Of a DNA stretch of 64,000 nucleotides, positions 32,675 through 46,287 are shown in pieces (within the stretch, counting starts at the first letter, position 1; each line of letters begins with the position of its first letter). Where the stretch lies: contig OY856411.1 in NCBI GenBank assembly GCA_963693085.1, positions 117,391,267 to 117,455,266 on the forward strand, given 5' to 3'. This stretch comes from Alisma plantago-aquatica. Lineage: Eukaryota; Streptophyta; Magnoliopsida; Alismatales; Alismataceae. The notes under the pieces are model-generated. The model worked only from the letters and a program-made list of their open reading frames with translations, was not told the DNA's origin and did not search any database. Position numbers and translations under genes: made by a program.

Positions 32675-34283
32675 TGTTGGATCCTAGATGGGTGATTGGA
32701 TGCTCTAGAGGGGGGGAGGTGAATAGAGATGAAAGCACTTACACAAAATTCATTAAACCTTCAAGATATATGACAAGATAAGGTTGCTAAATTGGTAATT
32801 TGAGTGCAACTAAAACATACATAGCAAGGATGAGAGAGATTGAACATACACCAAGATACAAGCCATTTAGAGTGGTTCCACACTTCAAACTAGAATTGTG
32901 TCAATCCACTTACCTAGAGAGGTCAACCTCTAGGATTTCCAAGACATTGCATTCTTATATTCATTCATAAGACTTACAACACATGACCAAACAAAGGACT
33001 TACCTATCCAATACAAAGAGTCTTCACCCTTACCAAGGACTTAGCCACTTTGCAATGAGTCTTCGGCCTTCACCAAGGACTTACCCACTCTTGCACAAGT
33101 CTTCAGCCTTGTAGGAATTACCCACTCTTCTTGGATCTTCAGCCTTTGACTTCACCTTCACTCAGAGAAGCTTCTACCAAGGACTTACCCACTTGAGCAA
33201 GGAGTCCTCTGCCTTCACCAAGGGCTTACCCACTCTAGCTCCAAGTCTTCAGCTTGATCTTCACCAAGGGACGCCTTCCCTTGTTCTTCTTCACCTCTCT
33301 TAGCTAAGAGAGAGAACCTTCATCTTCATGGTTGAAATGAGAGAAGGGGAGGTGGTGGAAGTGAGATCCTCACAAGCTATACATGTAGGACTAGCTGTCT
33401 TACAGATTTCCTACTCACTCTAATGGATGTAGCAAGTGATTAAGCTTAGAGAGAGAGAGAGGAAGTTGTAGGAAGCACTCAACTATAGAATAGGAACCTA
33501 ACATAGAGTTTGCATTGAATGCTCAACCTTGGAATGAAGTCCAAGGGGTCCTATTTATAGCTGGGGATGCCTCTTAGCCTTTGGGAACACTTGAGAATGA
33601 AAACTAGCCGTTTTGTGGCTTGTAACAGATTATTTTCACTTGTTGCAACTCCACAACGGCTAGAACCACTTTTCTGTACTTTTCCATATAGTGCAATCGG
33701 TCGAGTTTTAATATAGGTAACTCGACCGATCCAGTAAAAGACAAAACTAATATTTAAATGATCGGTCGAGTTTGTCTTGGGGAAACTCGACCGACCATTT
33801 AAAATTAAAATGGTCTCTTACTCGATCGGTCGAGTTCTGTGAAAACACAACTTGACCGATGCAATCTCCAGAAAATCGACCAAGAACGATCGGTTGAGTT
33901 TTAAGGCTTGGAAACTCGACCGACCAAGTTGCTGTGATCAATTTTCTAAATTGCATCAAAAGTGATTAAAATATTCGATCTAAGTGCTCCTGATTTTTTC
34001 TAAGCTTAATTACAAGTCATACAATCATTACAAGTGATTTACAACATGATTCTAATGGATTTATATCATATTACAAAAACGTGCACTTGTATGACTTTGA
34101 CTTGTCTTTTCTCCAACTTAGGATGCGCAAGTTAGGGCATTTGGAGTGTGTCTATACCTAATCTGAAACCACTCAAGTAGAGGCATTAGAAACCAATATG
34201 TGGAATGGTTAGTCATCATCAAAACATGGGTTTAGTCAATTTAGACATGAGTCAACATTGACCTAATTGACCTTGAGTCAACA
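32675..34283 (-). mobile_element. LTR8 (1609 bp)
   Basis: Plus strand TGTTGGATCC...GAGTCAACA. TATA box 33553-33559, inverted repeats 33696-33923 with all four hairpins. The start-proximal G-run is followed by GAGGTGAATAGAGATG, shared with LTR11, as are CTGAAACCACTC and ATTAGAAACCAATATG. Confidence 0.88.
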
Positions 34284-37209
34284 TTCTCCCCCTTTTTGAA
34301 GATTACAAACCATTCCATAAATGTATGAAATCTTTTAAGTAAAATCATACCTTCGGAGAAACCTAGGGGTTTCAATAGGATTGAGCTCATATGCTCCCCC
34401 TCAATTGATGTGCATGGAGTTCTCATACTCCCCCTCAATTGATGCTATTTCTCCTGCATGGTTAGCTTTCATAACATTTATAGAATAGTATGTCTTCTAC
34501 TCATATATATTCTACACATATATGTCTTCTCCCCTTTACCTTCTCCCTCTTACATGGACATACTTCTTCTCTTCATGTAAGACATGCCTTCTCCCTATTT
34601 TGTCAAAAGAAGACATACCTTTCTCCCCCTTTGTTATTTCAAAAAGGTGGGGGTATGAAGAAATAAGAAACACCACTTGTTAAAGGAAAGGAGATAACAA
34701 AAAGTTATATAAGGAGAGTAGAAGAGAAGATATAAGGGCTTATCCAATCATAGAAAGAAAAGCAAGTTAAAGCATGTACTTTAACAACCCTAAAATTCAA
34801 GATAAAGTGTTGTAGAAAAATAATAAATCACAATTTTAACCCTCAAGATGACGGAATTTGACCAAAAACCATCAGAGCTCATGGAGAAGCACTAAGCCTT
34901 ACTCAGAAGGTCATTTCTACATAAAAAACACTACTCTTGCAGCAAAAACTGAAACTGGAGCAAGATCTGCATAAAATCCAAAAATACTCCAATTTCTACA
35001 TACAATGTAGCTTTATGTGCCCTGCATCACAATTGTTATGCAATCAACTCAAGACAGTAGATATACAATTCAAGGAACAATCTTGAGCAAGTATGAGACA
35101 AGATACAAGCAAATCATATAGTAGAATACCACTTGATGAGCAAAGATAGCAATTATAAACAGGGCTAGAACTACTAGTAGATGTTATCACAAGTTAGGAC
35201 TATTAGTAGGATCTAGATCATAGCAAGAGATACCAAAAGATACACAAGATAAAGAAAGCTATGAGTAGATGTAGAGATATATCCAAAGAAAGAGATAAGC
35301 AATTTTAGAAGCATGAAAGGATATAACTTACTAACAAATATTCATCATTACCAAAAGATGATTACCACTAAGAACCTCAAGGTTGTATCAACACAAGATA
35401 TACACCTAGATAGATGTAGCAAGTTAGAGTAAAACAAAAGTAATTTTAGACACAACCAAGAGATCCAAAGAGATCAATCATCAAAACCCGCAAAACAACT
35501 CAAAGCAAGTAATTGCAAGATATAGATATACCAATTTAGAGCAATTAGAGAGATAGAGTTGTAAGCAAGATAGGCAATTTAAAGCATGACAATATGCATA
35601 TATAAAGGTACCAAATGAGAGTGCCAAAGAATAAGGCTATTGGTTGAGAAAATCTAGTTGAGAGGGAAATTCTCATTCAATAAGCCAAATGTATATTCTA
35701 TGCACAGTGCTATCGGTCGAGTTATGTGTATTGGCAACTCGACCGAAAACATATGTTGGAACCACCCATGGTGCCCATCGACCGAGTTTCAAACATGACA
35801 AACTCGACCGACAAAGCTGCTGTAAAAAGGCACATATATTTCATAGAAACATATTTAGAGGCATGTTAAAAATACAAACCACATCCAAACATGTGTAAGC
35901 AAATTAGTAATGCACTATAAAAGCATTAGAAACAATTTTTGAGCAAGAGTGTGAAGAGAAACACAAAATACCACTTTTGACTCAAAAACCATATGTATAG
36001 TGCACACTTACTTGACAAAAACAAGTTAGAAATGGTTATAAGCAAGAAAAACATTACCTTTCTGCTTACCATTGCTTTTCCACTTATTTTCACGTCATAC
36101 ACATCTCACCTTTCTTCTTTCATGTGGATTGACAAGTCAATTTGCAATTCGATGGCTCAAATCAATCCATTTGCAAGTACCTACAAGAAGAAAGATGAAA
36201 TGGTCCCCAATCATGTTTTTGGGTCTGAAGGAGTTAGCTTAGCAACCCAAGTCCTAGTGCTCTTGGATGCTTTCCTAAAAGGACAACAAGTAGAATAATG
36301 ACCAATTTCATTGCAATAGTTCCATGTGCCCATAGTCTTGGAACTAGAGGATTCTCCATGGAATATTGGAGGTCCTTTACCTTTGTTGTTCCTTTGACTA
36401 CTATCATACCCCAAGCCATGTCTACCAATTTGTTTAGTAGTATGATGTAGGATATCATTAAGATTCTTTTTACCAACTAAGAATCTTTGCAAAGAAGATC
36501 TCAAATTATCATTATCAAGCATAAGAGAAGTAATAGTAGAAGACAAATGATTGATATTATCTCCAACATGCACAAAATATATTTCTAAGCAAAGACTTTT
36601 AGTCAAATAAGAATCTCTATCAATATGAAGAGCAACAACATCATTCTCTCTATAAGAAAAGATATTATGAGGGTCAAGAGAAATCACCCTACTATGCAAG
36701 GAAGCAAGTTCATATACAAGACAAGTAATCTTTGAAGGATAAACTTTATCTACACATCTTATTCCTTGTAAAGTAAGCTCTTAACTCTCATAAGAACATT
36801 TAAGAGCATAAGAAACAATAGAGAGAAAAACAATAGTAGTAGCAAGCTCTATATATGAAATACTCATAGAAGGTTGAGATTCTAAAAACTTAATCTTATC
36901 AAGCAAGCTAGAATTCGCAAATTTAAGAGCATTTAGTTGACTAAGATAAGCATTTGTTTGAATCTCAACACTTGAATATACCTCATTTAAGTCTTCAATT
37001 GAGCTTGTCATGAGGGCGCAATGGCATCTTCCATCTTCACATTCACTAGATCTTCCACTAGTGCTTTCATTTGTTGATGGAGCCTTTGTGATCCCTTTTT
37101 CTCTCTTCTTTCCTTCTATTGCTCTCTTTGAAGGTTGTTAATCTTCATAATCACCCATATTCTCCTACTTGTGGAAGTATGCTTGGAGTAGACCCGCTCT
37201 AATACCAAT
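34284..37209 (-). mobile_element. Internal domain I8, chimeric in the higher-order pattern
   Basis: Polypurine tract 34284-34297, inverted repeats 35713-35811, gag pseudogene 36211-37158, primer site 37196-37207. The first half matches I11 (CAGAGCTCATGGAG, TATAAGGGCTT.TCCAATC, a 15-bp loss at about 35170). From the hairpins onward it matches I5 (CATATGTTGGAACC, GGATGCTTT, GAAAAACAATAG). This places the junction of a three-unit duplication inside the domain. Confidence 0.86.
36211..37158 (-). pseudogene. gag remnant, copy I8
   Basis: The ATG at 37156-37158 has a TAA at codon 7. Another stop (GAGAGTTAAGAG, near 36782) splits the spacer after CSYES. The last part is open to 36211, but the first knuckle cysteine is Trp (TWNYCNEIGHYSTCC), so zinc binding would be impaired. 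Confidence 0.67.
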
Positions 37210-38799
37210 TGTTGGATCCTAAATGGGTGATTGGATGCTCTAGGGGGTGAATAGAGATGAAAGCACTTACACAAAATTCATTAAACCTTCAAGATATATG
37301 ACAAGATAAGGTTCCTAAATAGGTATTTTGAGTGCAACTAAAACATACATAGAAAGGATGAGAGAGATTGAACATACACCAAGAGACAAGCTATTTAGAG
37401 TGGTTCCACACTTCAAACTAGAAGTGTGTGAGTCCACTTACCTTGAGAGGTCAACCTCTAGGATTTCCAAGCCATTGCATTCTTATATTCATTCATAACA
37501 ATTACAACAAATGACCAAACAAAGGACTTACCTATCCAATACAAAGAGTCTTCAACCTTACCAAGGACTTACCCACTTTGCAATGAGTCTTCATCCTTCA
37601 CCAAGGACTTACCCACTCTTTCACAAATCTTTAGCCTTGCAGGAATTACCCACTCTTCTTGGATCTTCAGACTTTGACTTCACCTTCACTCGAAGAAGCT
37701 TCCACCAAGGACTGACCCACTTGAGCAAGGAGTCTTCTGCCTTCACCAAGGGCTTACCCACTCTAGCTCCAAATCTTCAGCCTTGATCTTCACCAAGGGA
37801 CGCCTTCCCTTGTTCTTCTTCACCTCTCTTGGCTAAGTGAGAGAACCTTCATCTTCATGGTTGAACGAGAGATGGGGAGGTGGTGGAAGTGAGTGCCTCA
37901 CAAGATATACATGTAGGACTAGCTCTCTTATATATTTCCTACTCACTCTAATGGATGTAGCAAGTGATTAATCTTAGAGAGAGAGAGAGGAGGCTGTAGG
38001 AAGCACTCAACTATAGAATAGGAACCTCACATAGAGTTTGCATTGAATTCTCAACCTTGGAATGAAGCCCAAGGGGTCCCATTTATAGCTGGGGATGCCT
38101 CTTCTCCTTTGGGAACACTTGAGAACGAAAACTAGCGATTTTGTGGCTTCCAACAGATCTATTTTCACTTGTTGCAACTCCACAACGGCTAGAACCACTT
38201 TTCCGTATAGTGCAATCGGTCGAGTTTTAATATAGGTAACTCGACTGATCCAGTAAAAGAAAAAACCGATATTTAAATGATCGGTCGAGTTTGTCCTGGG
38301 GAAACTCGACCGACCATTTAAAATCAAAATGGTCTCTTACTCGATCGGTCGATTTATGTGAAAATACAACTTGACAGATGCAAACTCCAGAAAATCGACC
38401 GAGAACGATCGATCAAGTTTTAAGGCTTGGAAACTCGACCGACAAAGTTGCTGTGATCAATTTGCTAAATTGCATCAAAAGTTTTTAAAACATTTGATCT
38501 AATTCCTCCTGATTTTTTCTAAGCTTTACAAGTCATACAATCATTACAAGTGATTTACAACATGATTCTAATGTATTTACATCATATTACAAAAACATGC
38601 ACTTGTATGACTTTGACTTGTCTTTTCTCCAACATAGGATGCAAAAGTTGGGGCATTTGGTGTGTGTCTATACCTAATCTAAAATCACTCAAGTAGAGGC
38701 ATTAGACATTAATATGAAGAAGGGTTAGTCATCATCAAAACAAGGGTTTAGTCAATTTAGACGTGAGCCAATATTGACCTAATTGACCTTGAGTCAACA
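37210..38799 (-). mobile_element. LTR9 (1590 bp), first LTR of the right higher-order block
   Basis: Plus strand TGTTGGATCC...GAGTCAACA. TATA box 38081-38087, inverted repeats 38215-38442. It carries the LTR6 diagnostic variants. A short deletion lies just before hairpin 1 (TTTCTGCAC lost near 38202), and hairpin 3 and 4 arms are decayed. Confidence 0.88.
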
Positions 38800-41740
38800 T
38801 TCTCCCCCTTTTTGAAGATGACAAACCATTCCATAAATGTATTGAAAGCTTTTAAGTAAAATCATACCTTTGGAGAAACCTAGGTGTTTCAGTAGGATTG
38901 AGCTCATATGCTCCCCCTCAAGTGATGCGCATGGAGTTCCCATACTCCCCCTGAATTGATGTTATTTCTCCTACATGGTTAGCTTTCATAACATTTATAG
39001 AATACTATGTCTTCTACTCATATATGTTCTACAAATATATGTCTTCTCCCCTTTACCTTCTCCCTCTTACATGGACATACTTCTTCTCTTCATATAACAC
39101 ATGCCTTCTCCCTATTTTGTCAAAAGAAGACATACCTTTCTCCCCCTTTATCATTTAAAAAAGGTGGGGTTATGAAGAAATAATAAACACCACTTGTTAA
39201 AGGAAAGGAGATAAAAAAAGTTATATAAGGAGAGTAGAAGAGCACATATAGGGGCTTTTCCAAGCATAGAAAGAAAAGCTAGTTAAAGCAAGTACTTGAA
39301 CAACCCTAAAATGTAAGATAAAGTGATGCAGAAAAATAATAAATCACAACTTTAACCCTCAAGATGAAGGAATTTGACCAAAAACCATCAGGGCTCATGG
39401 TGAAGCACTGAGCCTTACTCAGAAGGTCGTTTCTGCATTAAAAAACACTACTCTTGCAACAAAAACTGAAACTGGAGCAAGATCTCCATAAAATCCAAAA
39501 ATACTCCAATTTCTACACACAATGTAGCTCTATGTTCCCTGCATCACAATTGTTATACAATCAACTCAAGATAGTAGATATTCAATTCAAGGAACAAGCT
39601 TGAGCAAGTATGAGATAATATACAAGCAAATCATATAGTAGAATACCACTTGATGGGCAAAGATAGCAATTATAAATAGGGCTAGAACTACATGTATATG
39701 AACTACTAGTAGATATTATCACAAGTTAGGACTACTAGTAGGATCTAGATCATAGCAAGAGATACCAAAAGATACACATAATAAAGCAAGTTATGAGTAG
39801 ATGCAGAGATATATCCAAACAAAGAGATAAGCAATTTTAGAAGCATGAAAGGATATAACTTACTAACAAATATGCATCATTACCAAAAGATGATTACCAC
39901 TAAGAACCTCAAGGTTGTATCAACACAAGATATAAACCTAGATAGATGTAGCAAGTTAGAGTACAAGGGAAGAAATTTTAGACACAACCAAGAGATCCAA
40001 AGAGATCAATCATCAAAACCTACAAAACAACTGAAAGCAAGTAATTGCAAGATATAGATATACCAATTTAGAGCAATTCGAGAGATAGAGTTGTAAACAA
40101 CATAGGCAATTTAAAGCATGGCAATGTGCATATATAAAGGTACCAAATGAGAGTGCCAAAGAATAAGACTATTGGTTGAGAAAATATAGTTGATAGGAAA
40201 ATTCTCATTCAATAAGCCAAATGTATATTCTATGCACAGTGGTATCGGTCAAGTTATGTGCATTGGCAACTCGACCGACAACAGATATTGGCAACACCCA
40301 TGGTGCCCATTGGTCGAGTTTCAAACAGGACAAACTCGACCGACAAAGCTGCTGTAAAAAGGCACATATATTTCATAGAAACATATTTAGAGGCATGTTA
40401 AAAATACAAACCATACCCAAACATGTGTAAGCAAGTTAGTAATGCACTATAAAAGCATTAGAAATAGTTTTTGAGCAAGAGTGTGAAGAGAAACACAAAA
40501 TACCACTTTTGACTCAAAAACCATATGTTAGTGCACACATACTTGACAAAAACAAGTTAGAAATGGTTATAAGCAAGAAAAACATTACCTTTGTGCTTAC
40601 CATTACTTTTCCACTTGTTTTCACCTCATACACATCTTACCTTTCTTATTTCATGAGGATTGACAAGTCAATTTGCAATTCAATGGGTCAAGTCAATCCA
40701 TTGGCAGGTACCTACAAGAAGAAAGATGAAATGGTCCCCAATCATGTTTTTGGGTCCGGAGGAGTTAGCTTAGCAACCCAAGTCCTACTGCACTTGAGTG
40801 CTTTCCTAAAAGGACAACAAGTAGAACAATGACCAATTTCATTACAATAGTTGCATGTGCCCATAGTCTTGGAACTAGAGGATTCTCCATGGAATATTGG
40901 AGGTCCTTTACCTTTGATGTTCCTTTGACTACTATCATACCCCAAACCATGTCTACCAATTTGTTTAGTAGTATGATGTAGGATATCATTAAGATTCTTT
41001 TTACCAACTAAGAATTTTTGCAAAGAAGATCTCAAATTATCATTATCAAACATATGAGAAGTAATAGTAGAAGAAAAATGATTGATATTACCTCCGGCTT
41101 GCACAAAATAGATTTCTAATCAAATACTTTTAGTCAAATAAGAATCTCTATCAATATGAAGAGCAACAACATCATTCGCAATATAAGAAAATACAGTATG
41201 AGGCTCAAGAGAAATCACACTACTATGCAAGGAAGCAAGTTCATATACAAGACAAGTAATCTTTGAAGGATAAACTTTATATACACATCTTATACCTTGC
41301 AAAGTAAGCTCTTGACTCTCATAAGCACATTTAAGAGCATAAGAAACAATAGAGAGAGAAACAATAGTAGTAGTAAGCTCTATATATGAAATACTCATAG
41401 AAGGTTGAGATTCTAAAAACTTAATCTTATCAAGCAAGCTAGAATTCACAAATTTAAGAGTATTTAGTTGACTAAGATAAGCATTTGTTTGAATCTCAAC
41501 ACTTGAATTTACCTCATTTAAGTCTTCAGTTGAGCTTGTCATGAGGGCACAATGGCATCTTCCATCTTCACATTCACTAGATCTTCCACTAGTTCTTTCA
41601 TTTGTTGATGGAGCCTTTGTGATCCCTTTTTCTCTCTTCTTTCCTTCTATTGCTCTCTTTGAAGGTTGTCAATCTTCATAATCACCCATATTCTCCTACT
41701 TGTGGAAGTATGCTTGGAGAAGACCCGCTCTAATACCAAT
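38800..41740 (-). mobile_element. Internal domain I9, full length
   Basis: Polypurine tract 38800-38813, inverted repeats 40245-40343, gag pseudogene 40742-41689, primer site 41727-41738. It is the partner of I6 in the 13.6-kb duplication. Confidence 0.85.
40742..41689 (-). pseudogene. gag remnant, copy I9
   Basis: ATG 41687-41689 with TGA at codon 7. From MTSSTEDLNEVNSS (41542) it is open for 140 aa to a TGA after TKSI near 41120, then open again from about 41104 to 40742 with GLGYDSSQRNIKGKGPP and CNYCNEIGHCSTCC. A single nonsense codon separates the two open parts. Confidence 0.68.
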
Positions 41741-43344
41741 TGTTGGATCCTAAATGGGTGATTGGATGCTCTAGAGGGGGGGGGGTTGAATAGAGCTGAA
41801 AGAACTTACACAAATTCATTAAACCTTCAAGATATATGACAAGATAAGGTTGCTAAATAGGTAATTTGAGTGCAAATAAAACATACATTGAAAGGATGAG
41901 AGAGATTGAACATCCACCAAGATACAAGTTATTTAGAGTGGTTCCACACTTCAAACTAGAAGTGTGTCAGTCCACTTACCTAGAACACTCAACCTCTAGG
42001 ATTTCCAAGCCATTGCATTCTTATATTAATTCATAAGACTTACAACACATGACCAAACAAAGGACTTACCTATCCAATACAAAGAGTCTTTAACCTTACT
42101 AAGGACTTACCCACTTTTCAATGAGACTTCGGCCTTCATCAAGGACTTACCCACTTTTGCACAAGTCTTCAGCCTTGCAGGAATTACCCACTCTTCTTGG
42201 ATCTTCAACCTTTGACTTCACCTTCACTCGGAGAAGCTTCCACCAAGGACTTACCCACTTGAGCAAGGAGTCTTCTGCCTTCACCAAGGGCTTACCCACT
42301 CTAGCTCCAAGTCTTCAGCCTTGATCTTCGCCAAGGGACGCCTTCCCTTGTTCATCTTCACCTCTCTTAGCTAAGAGAGAGAACCTTCATCTTCATGGTT
42401 GAAATGAGAGATGGGGAGGTGGTGGAAGTGAGAGACTCACAAGATATACATGTAGGACTAGCTCTCTTACAGATTTCCTACTCACTCTAATGGATGTAGC
42501 AAGTGATTAATCTTAGAGAGAGAGGAGGCCGTAGGAAGCACTCAGTTATAGAATAGGAACCTCACATAGAGTTTGCATTGAATGCTCAACCTTGGAATGA
42601 AGCCGAAGGGGTCCTATTTATAGCTGGGGATGCCTCTTAGCCTATGGGAGCACTTGAGAATGAAAACTAGACATTTTGTGGCTTGCAATGGATCTATTTT
42701 CACTTGTTGCAACTCCACAACGGCTAGAACCACTTTTCTGCACTTTTATGTATAATGCAATCGGTCGAGTTTTAATACAGGTAACTCGACCGATCTAGTA
42801 AAAGACAAAACTGATATTTAAATGATCGGTCGAGTTTGTCCTGGGGAAACTAGACCGACCATTTAAATCAAAATGGTCTCTTACTCGATTGGTCGATTCT
42901 GTGAAAACACAACTCGACCGATGCAATCTCCAGAAAATTGACCAAGAACGATCGATCAAGTTTTAAGGCTTGGAAACTCGACGGACCAAGTTTTTGTGAT
43001 CAATTTTCAAAATTGCATCAAAAGTGATTAAAACATTCGATCTAAGTGCTCCTAATTTTTCTAAGCTTAATTACAAGTCATACAATCATTACAAGTGATT
43101 TACAACACGATTCTAATGGATTTATATCATATTACAAAAACATGCACTTGTATGACTTTGACTTGTCTTTTCTCCAACTTAGGATGCGCAAGTTAGGGCA
43201 TTTGGAGTGTGTCTATACCTAATCTGAAATCACTCAAGTAATGGCATTAGATACCAATATGTGGAATGGTTAGTCATCATCAAAACAAGGGTTTAGTCAA
43301 TTTATATGTGAGTCAACATTGACCTAATTGACCTTGAGTCAACA
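41741..43344 (-). mobile_element. LTR10 (1604 bp)
   Basis: Plus strand TGTTGGATCC...GAGTCAACA. The G-run near the start is 10 long. TATA box 42616-42622, inverted repeats 42760-42985. It carries the LTR7 diagnostic variants but keeps hairpin 3 (first arm decayed), so the LTR7 hairpin loss came after the duplication. Confidence 0.88.
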
Positions 43345-46287
43345 TTCTCCCCCTTTTTGAAGATGACTAACCATTCCATAAATGTATTGAAATCTTTTAA
43401 GTAAAATCATACATTCGGAGAAACCTAGGGGTTTCAATAGGATTGAGCTCATATGCTCCCCCTCATTTGATGCGCATGGAGTTCTCATACTCCCCCTCAA
43501 TTGATTCAATTTCTCCTGCATGGTTAGCTTTCATAACATTTATATAATACTATGTCTTCTACTCATATATATTCTACACATATATCTCTTCTCCCCTTTA
43601 CCTTCGCCCTCTTACATGGACATACTTCTTCTCTTCATGTAAGACATGCCTTCTCCCTATTTTGTCAAAAGAAGACATACCTTTCTCCCCCTTTGTCACT
43701 TCAAAAAGGTGGGGGTATGAAGAAATAAGAAACACCACTTGTTAAAGGAAATGACATAACAAAAAGTTATATAAGGAGAGTAGAAGAGCACATATATGGG
43801 CTTGTCCAAGTATAGAAAGAAAAGCAAGTTAAAGCATGTACTTGAACAACCCTAAAATGCAAGATAAAGTGCTGCAGAAAAATAATAAATCACAATTTTA
43901 ACCCTCAAGATGACGTTATTTGACCAAAAACCGTCAGGGCTCATGGTGAAGCACTGATCCTTACTCAGAAGGTCATTTCTACATAAAAAAACACTACTCT
44001 TACAACAAAAACTGAAATTGGAGCAAGATCTGCATCAAATCCAAAAATACTCCAATTTCTACATATAATGTAGCTCTATGTGCCCTGCATCACAATTGTT
44101 ATGCAATCAACTCAAGATAGTAGATATGCAATTCAAGGAACAAGCTTGAGCAAGTATGAGACAAGATACAAGCAAATCATATAGTAGAATACCACTTGAT
44201 GAGCAAAGATAGCAATTATAAATAGGGCTAGAAATACATGTATATGAACTACTAGTAGATGTTATCACAAGTTAGGACTACTAGTAACATCTAGATCATA
44301 GCAAGAGATACCAAAAGATACACAAGATAAAGCAAGCTATGAGTAGATGTAGAGATATATCCAAACAAAGAGATAAGCAATTTTAGAAGCATGAAAGGAT
44401 ATAACTTACTAACAAATATGCATCATTACCAAAAGATGATTACCACTAAGAACCTCAAGGTTGTATCAACACAAGATATACACCTAGATAGATGTAGCAA
44501 GTTAGAGTACAACGGAAGTAATTTTAGACACAACCACAAGATCCAAAGAGATCAATCATCAAAACCTGCAAAACAACTCAAAGCAAGTAATTGCAAGATA
44601 TAGATATACAAATTTAGAGAAATTAGAGAGATAGAGTTGTAAGCAAGATATGCAATTTAAAGCATGGCAATATGCATATATAATGGTACCAAATGAGAGT
44701 GCCAAAGAATAAGGCTATTGGTTGAGAAAATCTAGTTGAGAGGGAAATTCTCATTCAATAAGCCAAATTTATATTCTATGCAAAGTGCTATCGGTCGAAT
44801 TATGTCTATTGGCAACTCGACCGACAACAGATGTTGGCAACACCCATGGTTCCCATCGGTCAAGTTTCAAATAGGAAAAACTCGACCGATAAAGCTGTTG
44901 TAAAAAGGCACATATATTTCATAGAAACATATTTAGAGGCATGTTAAAAATACAAACCATATCCAAACATGTGTAAGCAAGTTAGTAATGCACTATAAAA
45001 GCATTACAAATAATTTTTGAGTATGAGTGTGAAGAGAAACACAAAATACCACTTTTGACTCAAAAACCATATGTATAGTGCACACTTACTTGACAAAAAC
45101 AAGTTAGAAATGGTTATAAGCAAGAAAAACATTACCTTTGCGCTTAACATTGCTTTTCCACTTGTTTTCACCTCGTACACATCTCACCTTTTTTCTTTCA
45201 TGTGGATTGACAAGTCAATTTGCAATTCAATGGCTCAAGTCAATCCATTTGCAAGTACCTACAAGAAGAAAGATGAAATGGTCCCCAATCATGTTTTGGG
45301 TGCGGAGGAGTTATCTTAGCAGCCCAAGTCCTAGTGCTCTTGGGTGCTTTCCTAAAAGGACAACAAGTAGAATGATGATCAATTTCATTGCAATAGTTGC
45401 ATGTGCCCATAGTCTTGGAACTAGAGGATTCTCCATGGAATATTAGAGGTCCTTTACCTTTGTTGATCCTTTGACTACTATCACACCCAAAACCATGTCT
45501 ACCAATTTGTTTAGTAGTATGGTGTAGGATATCGTTAAGATTCTTTTTACGAACTAAGAATCTTTGCAAAGAAGATCTCAAATTATCATTATCAAACATA
45601 AGAGAAGTAATAGTAGAAGACAAATGATTGATATTATCTCCAGCATGCACAAAATAGATTTCTAAGCAAAGACTTTTAGTCAAATAAGAATCTCTATCAA
45701 TATGAAGAGCAACAACATCATTCTCTCTATAAAGAAATATAGTATGAGGGTCAAAAGCAATCACACTACTATGTAAGGAAGCAAGTTCATATACAAGACA
45801 CGTAATATTTGAAGGATAAACTTTATCTACACATCTTATTCCTTGCAAAGTAAGCTCTTGACTCTCATAAGAACATTTAAGAGCATAAGAAACAATAGAG
45901 AGAGAAATAATAGTAGTAGCAAGCTCTATATATGAAATACTCATAGTAGGTTGAGATTCTAAAAACTTAAATCTTATCAAGCAAGCTAGAATTCGCAAAT
46001 TTAAGAGCATTTAGTTGACTACGATAAGCATTTGTTTGAATCTCAACACTTGAATTTACCGCATTGAAATCTTCAATTGAGCTTGTCATGAGGGCACAAT
46101 GGCATCTTCCATCTTCACATTAACTAGATCTTCCACTAGTGCTTTCATTTGTTGATGGAGCCTTTGTGATCCCTTTTTCTCTCTTCTTTCCTTCTATAGC
46201 TCTCTTTGAATGTTGTCAATCTTCATAATCACCCATATTCTCCTATTTGTGGAAGTATGCTTGGAGAAGACCCGCTCTAATACCAAT
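43345..46287 (-). mobile_element. Internal domain I10, full length
   Basis: Polypurine tract 43345-43358, inverted repeats 44791-44889 (arms partly decayed), gag pseudogene 45240-46236, primer site 46274-46285. It is the partner of I7. Confidence 0.85.
45240..46236 (-). pseudogene. gag remnant, copy I10
   Basis: ATG 46234-46236 with TGA at codon 7. A 1-nt insertion (AACTTAAATC, near 45967) shifts the frame at DKIKF. The downstream frame is open for 256 aa to 45240 with GFGCDSSQRINKGKGPL and CNYCNEIDHHSTCC. A 1-nt loss in the T-run at the usual stop adds KHDWGPFHLSSCRYLQMD, as in I7. Confidence 0.68.
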
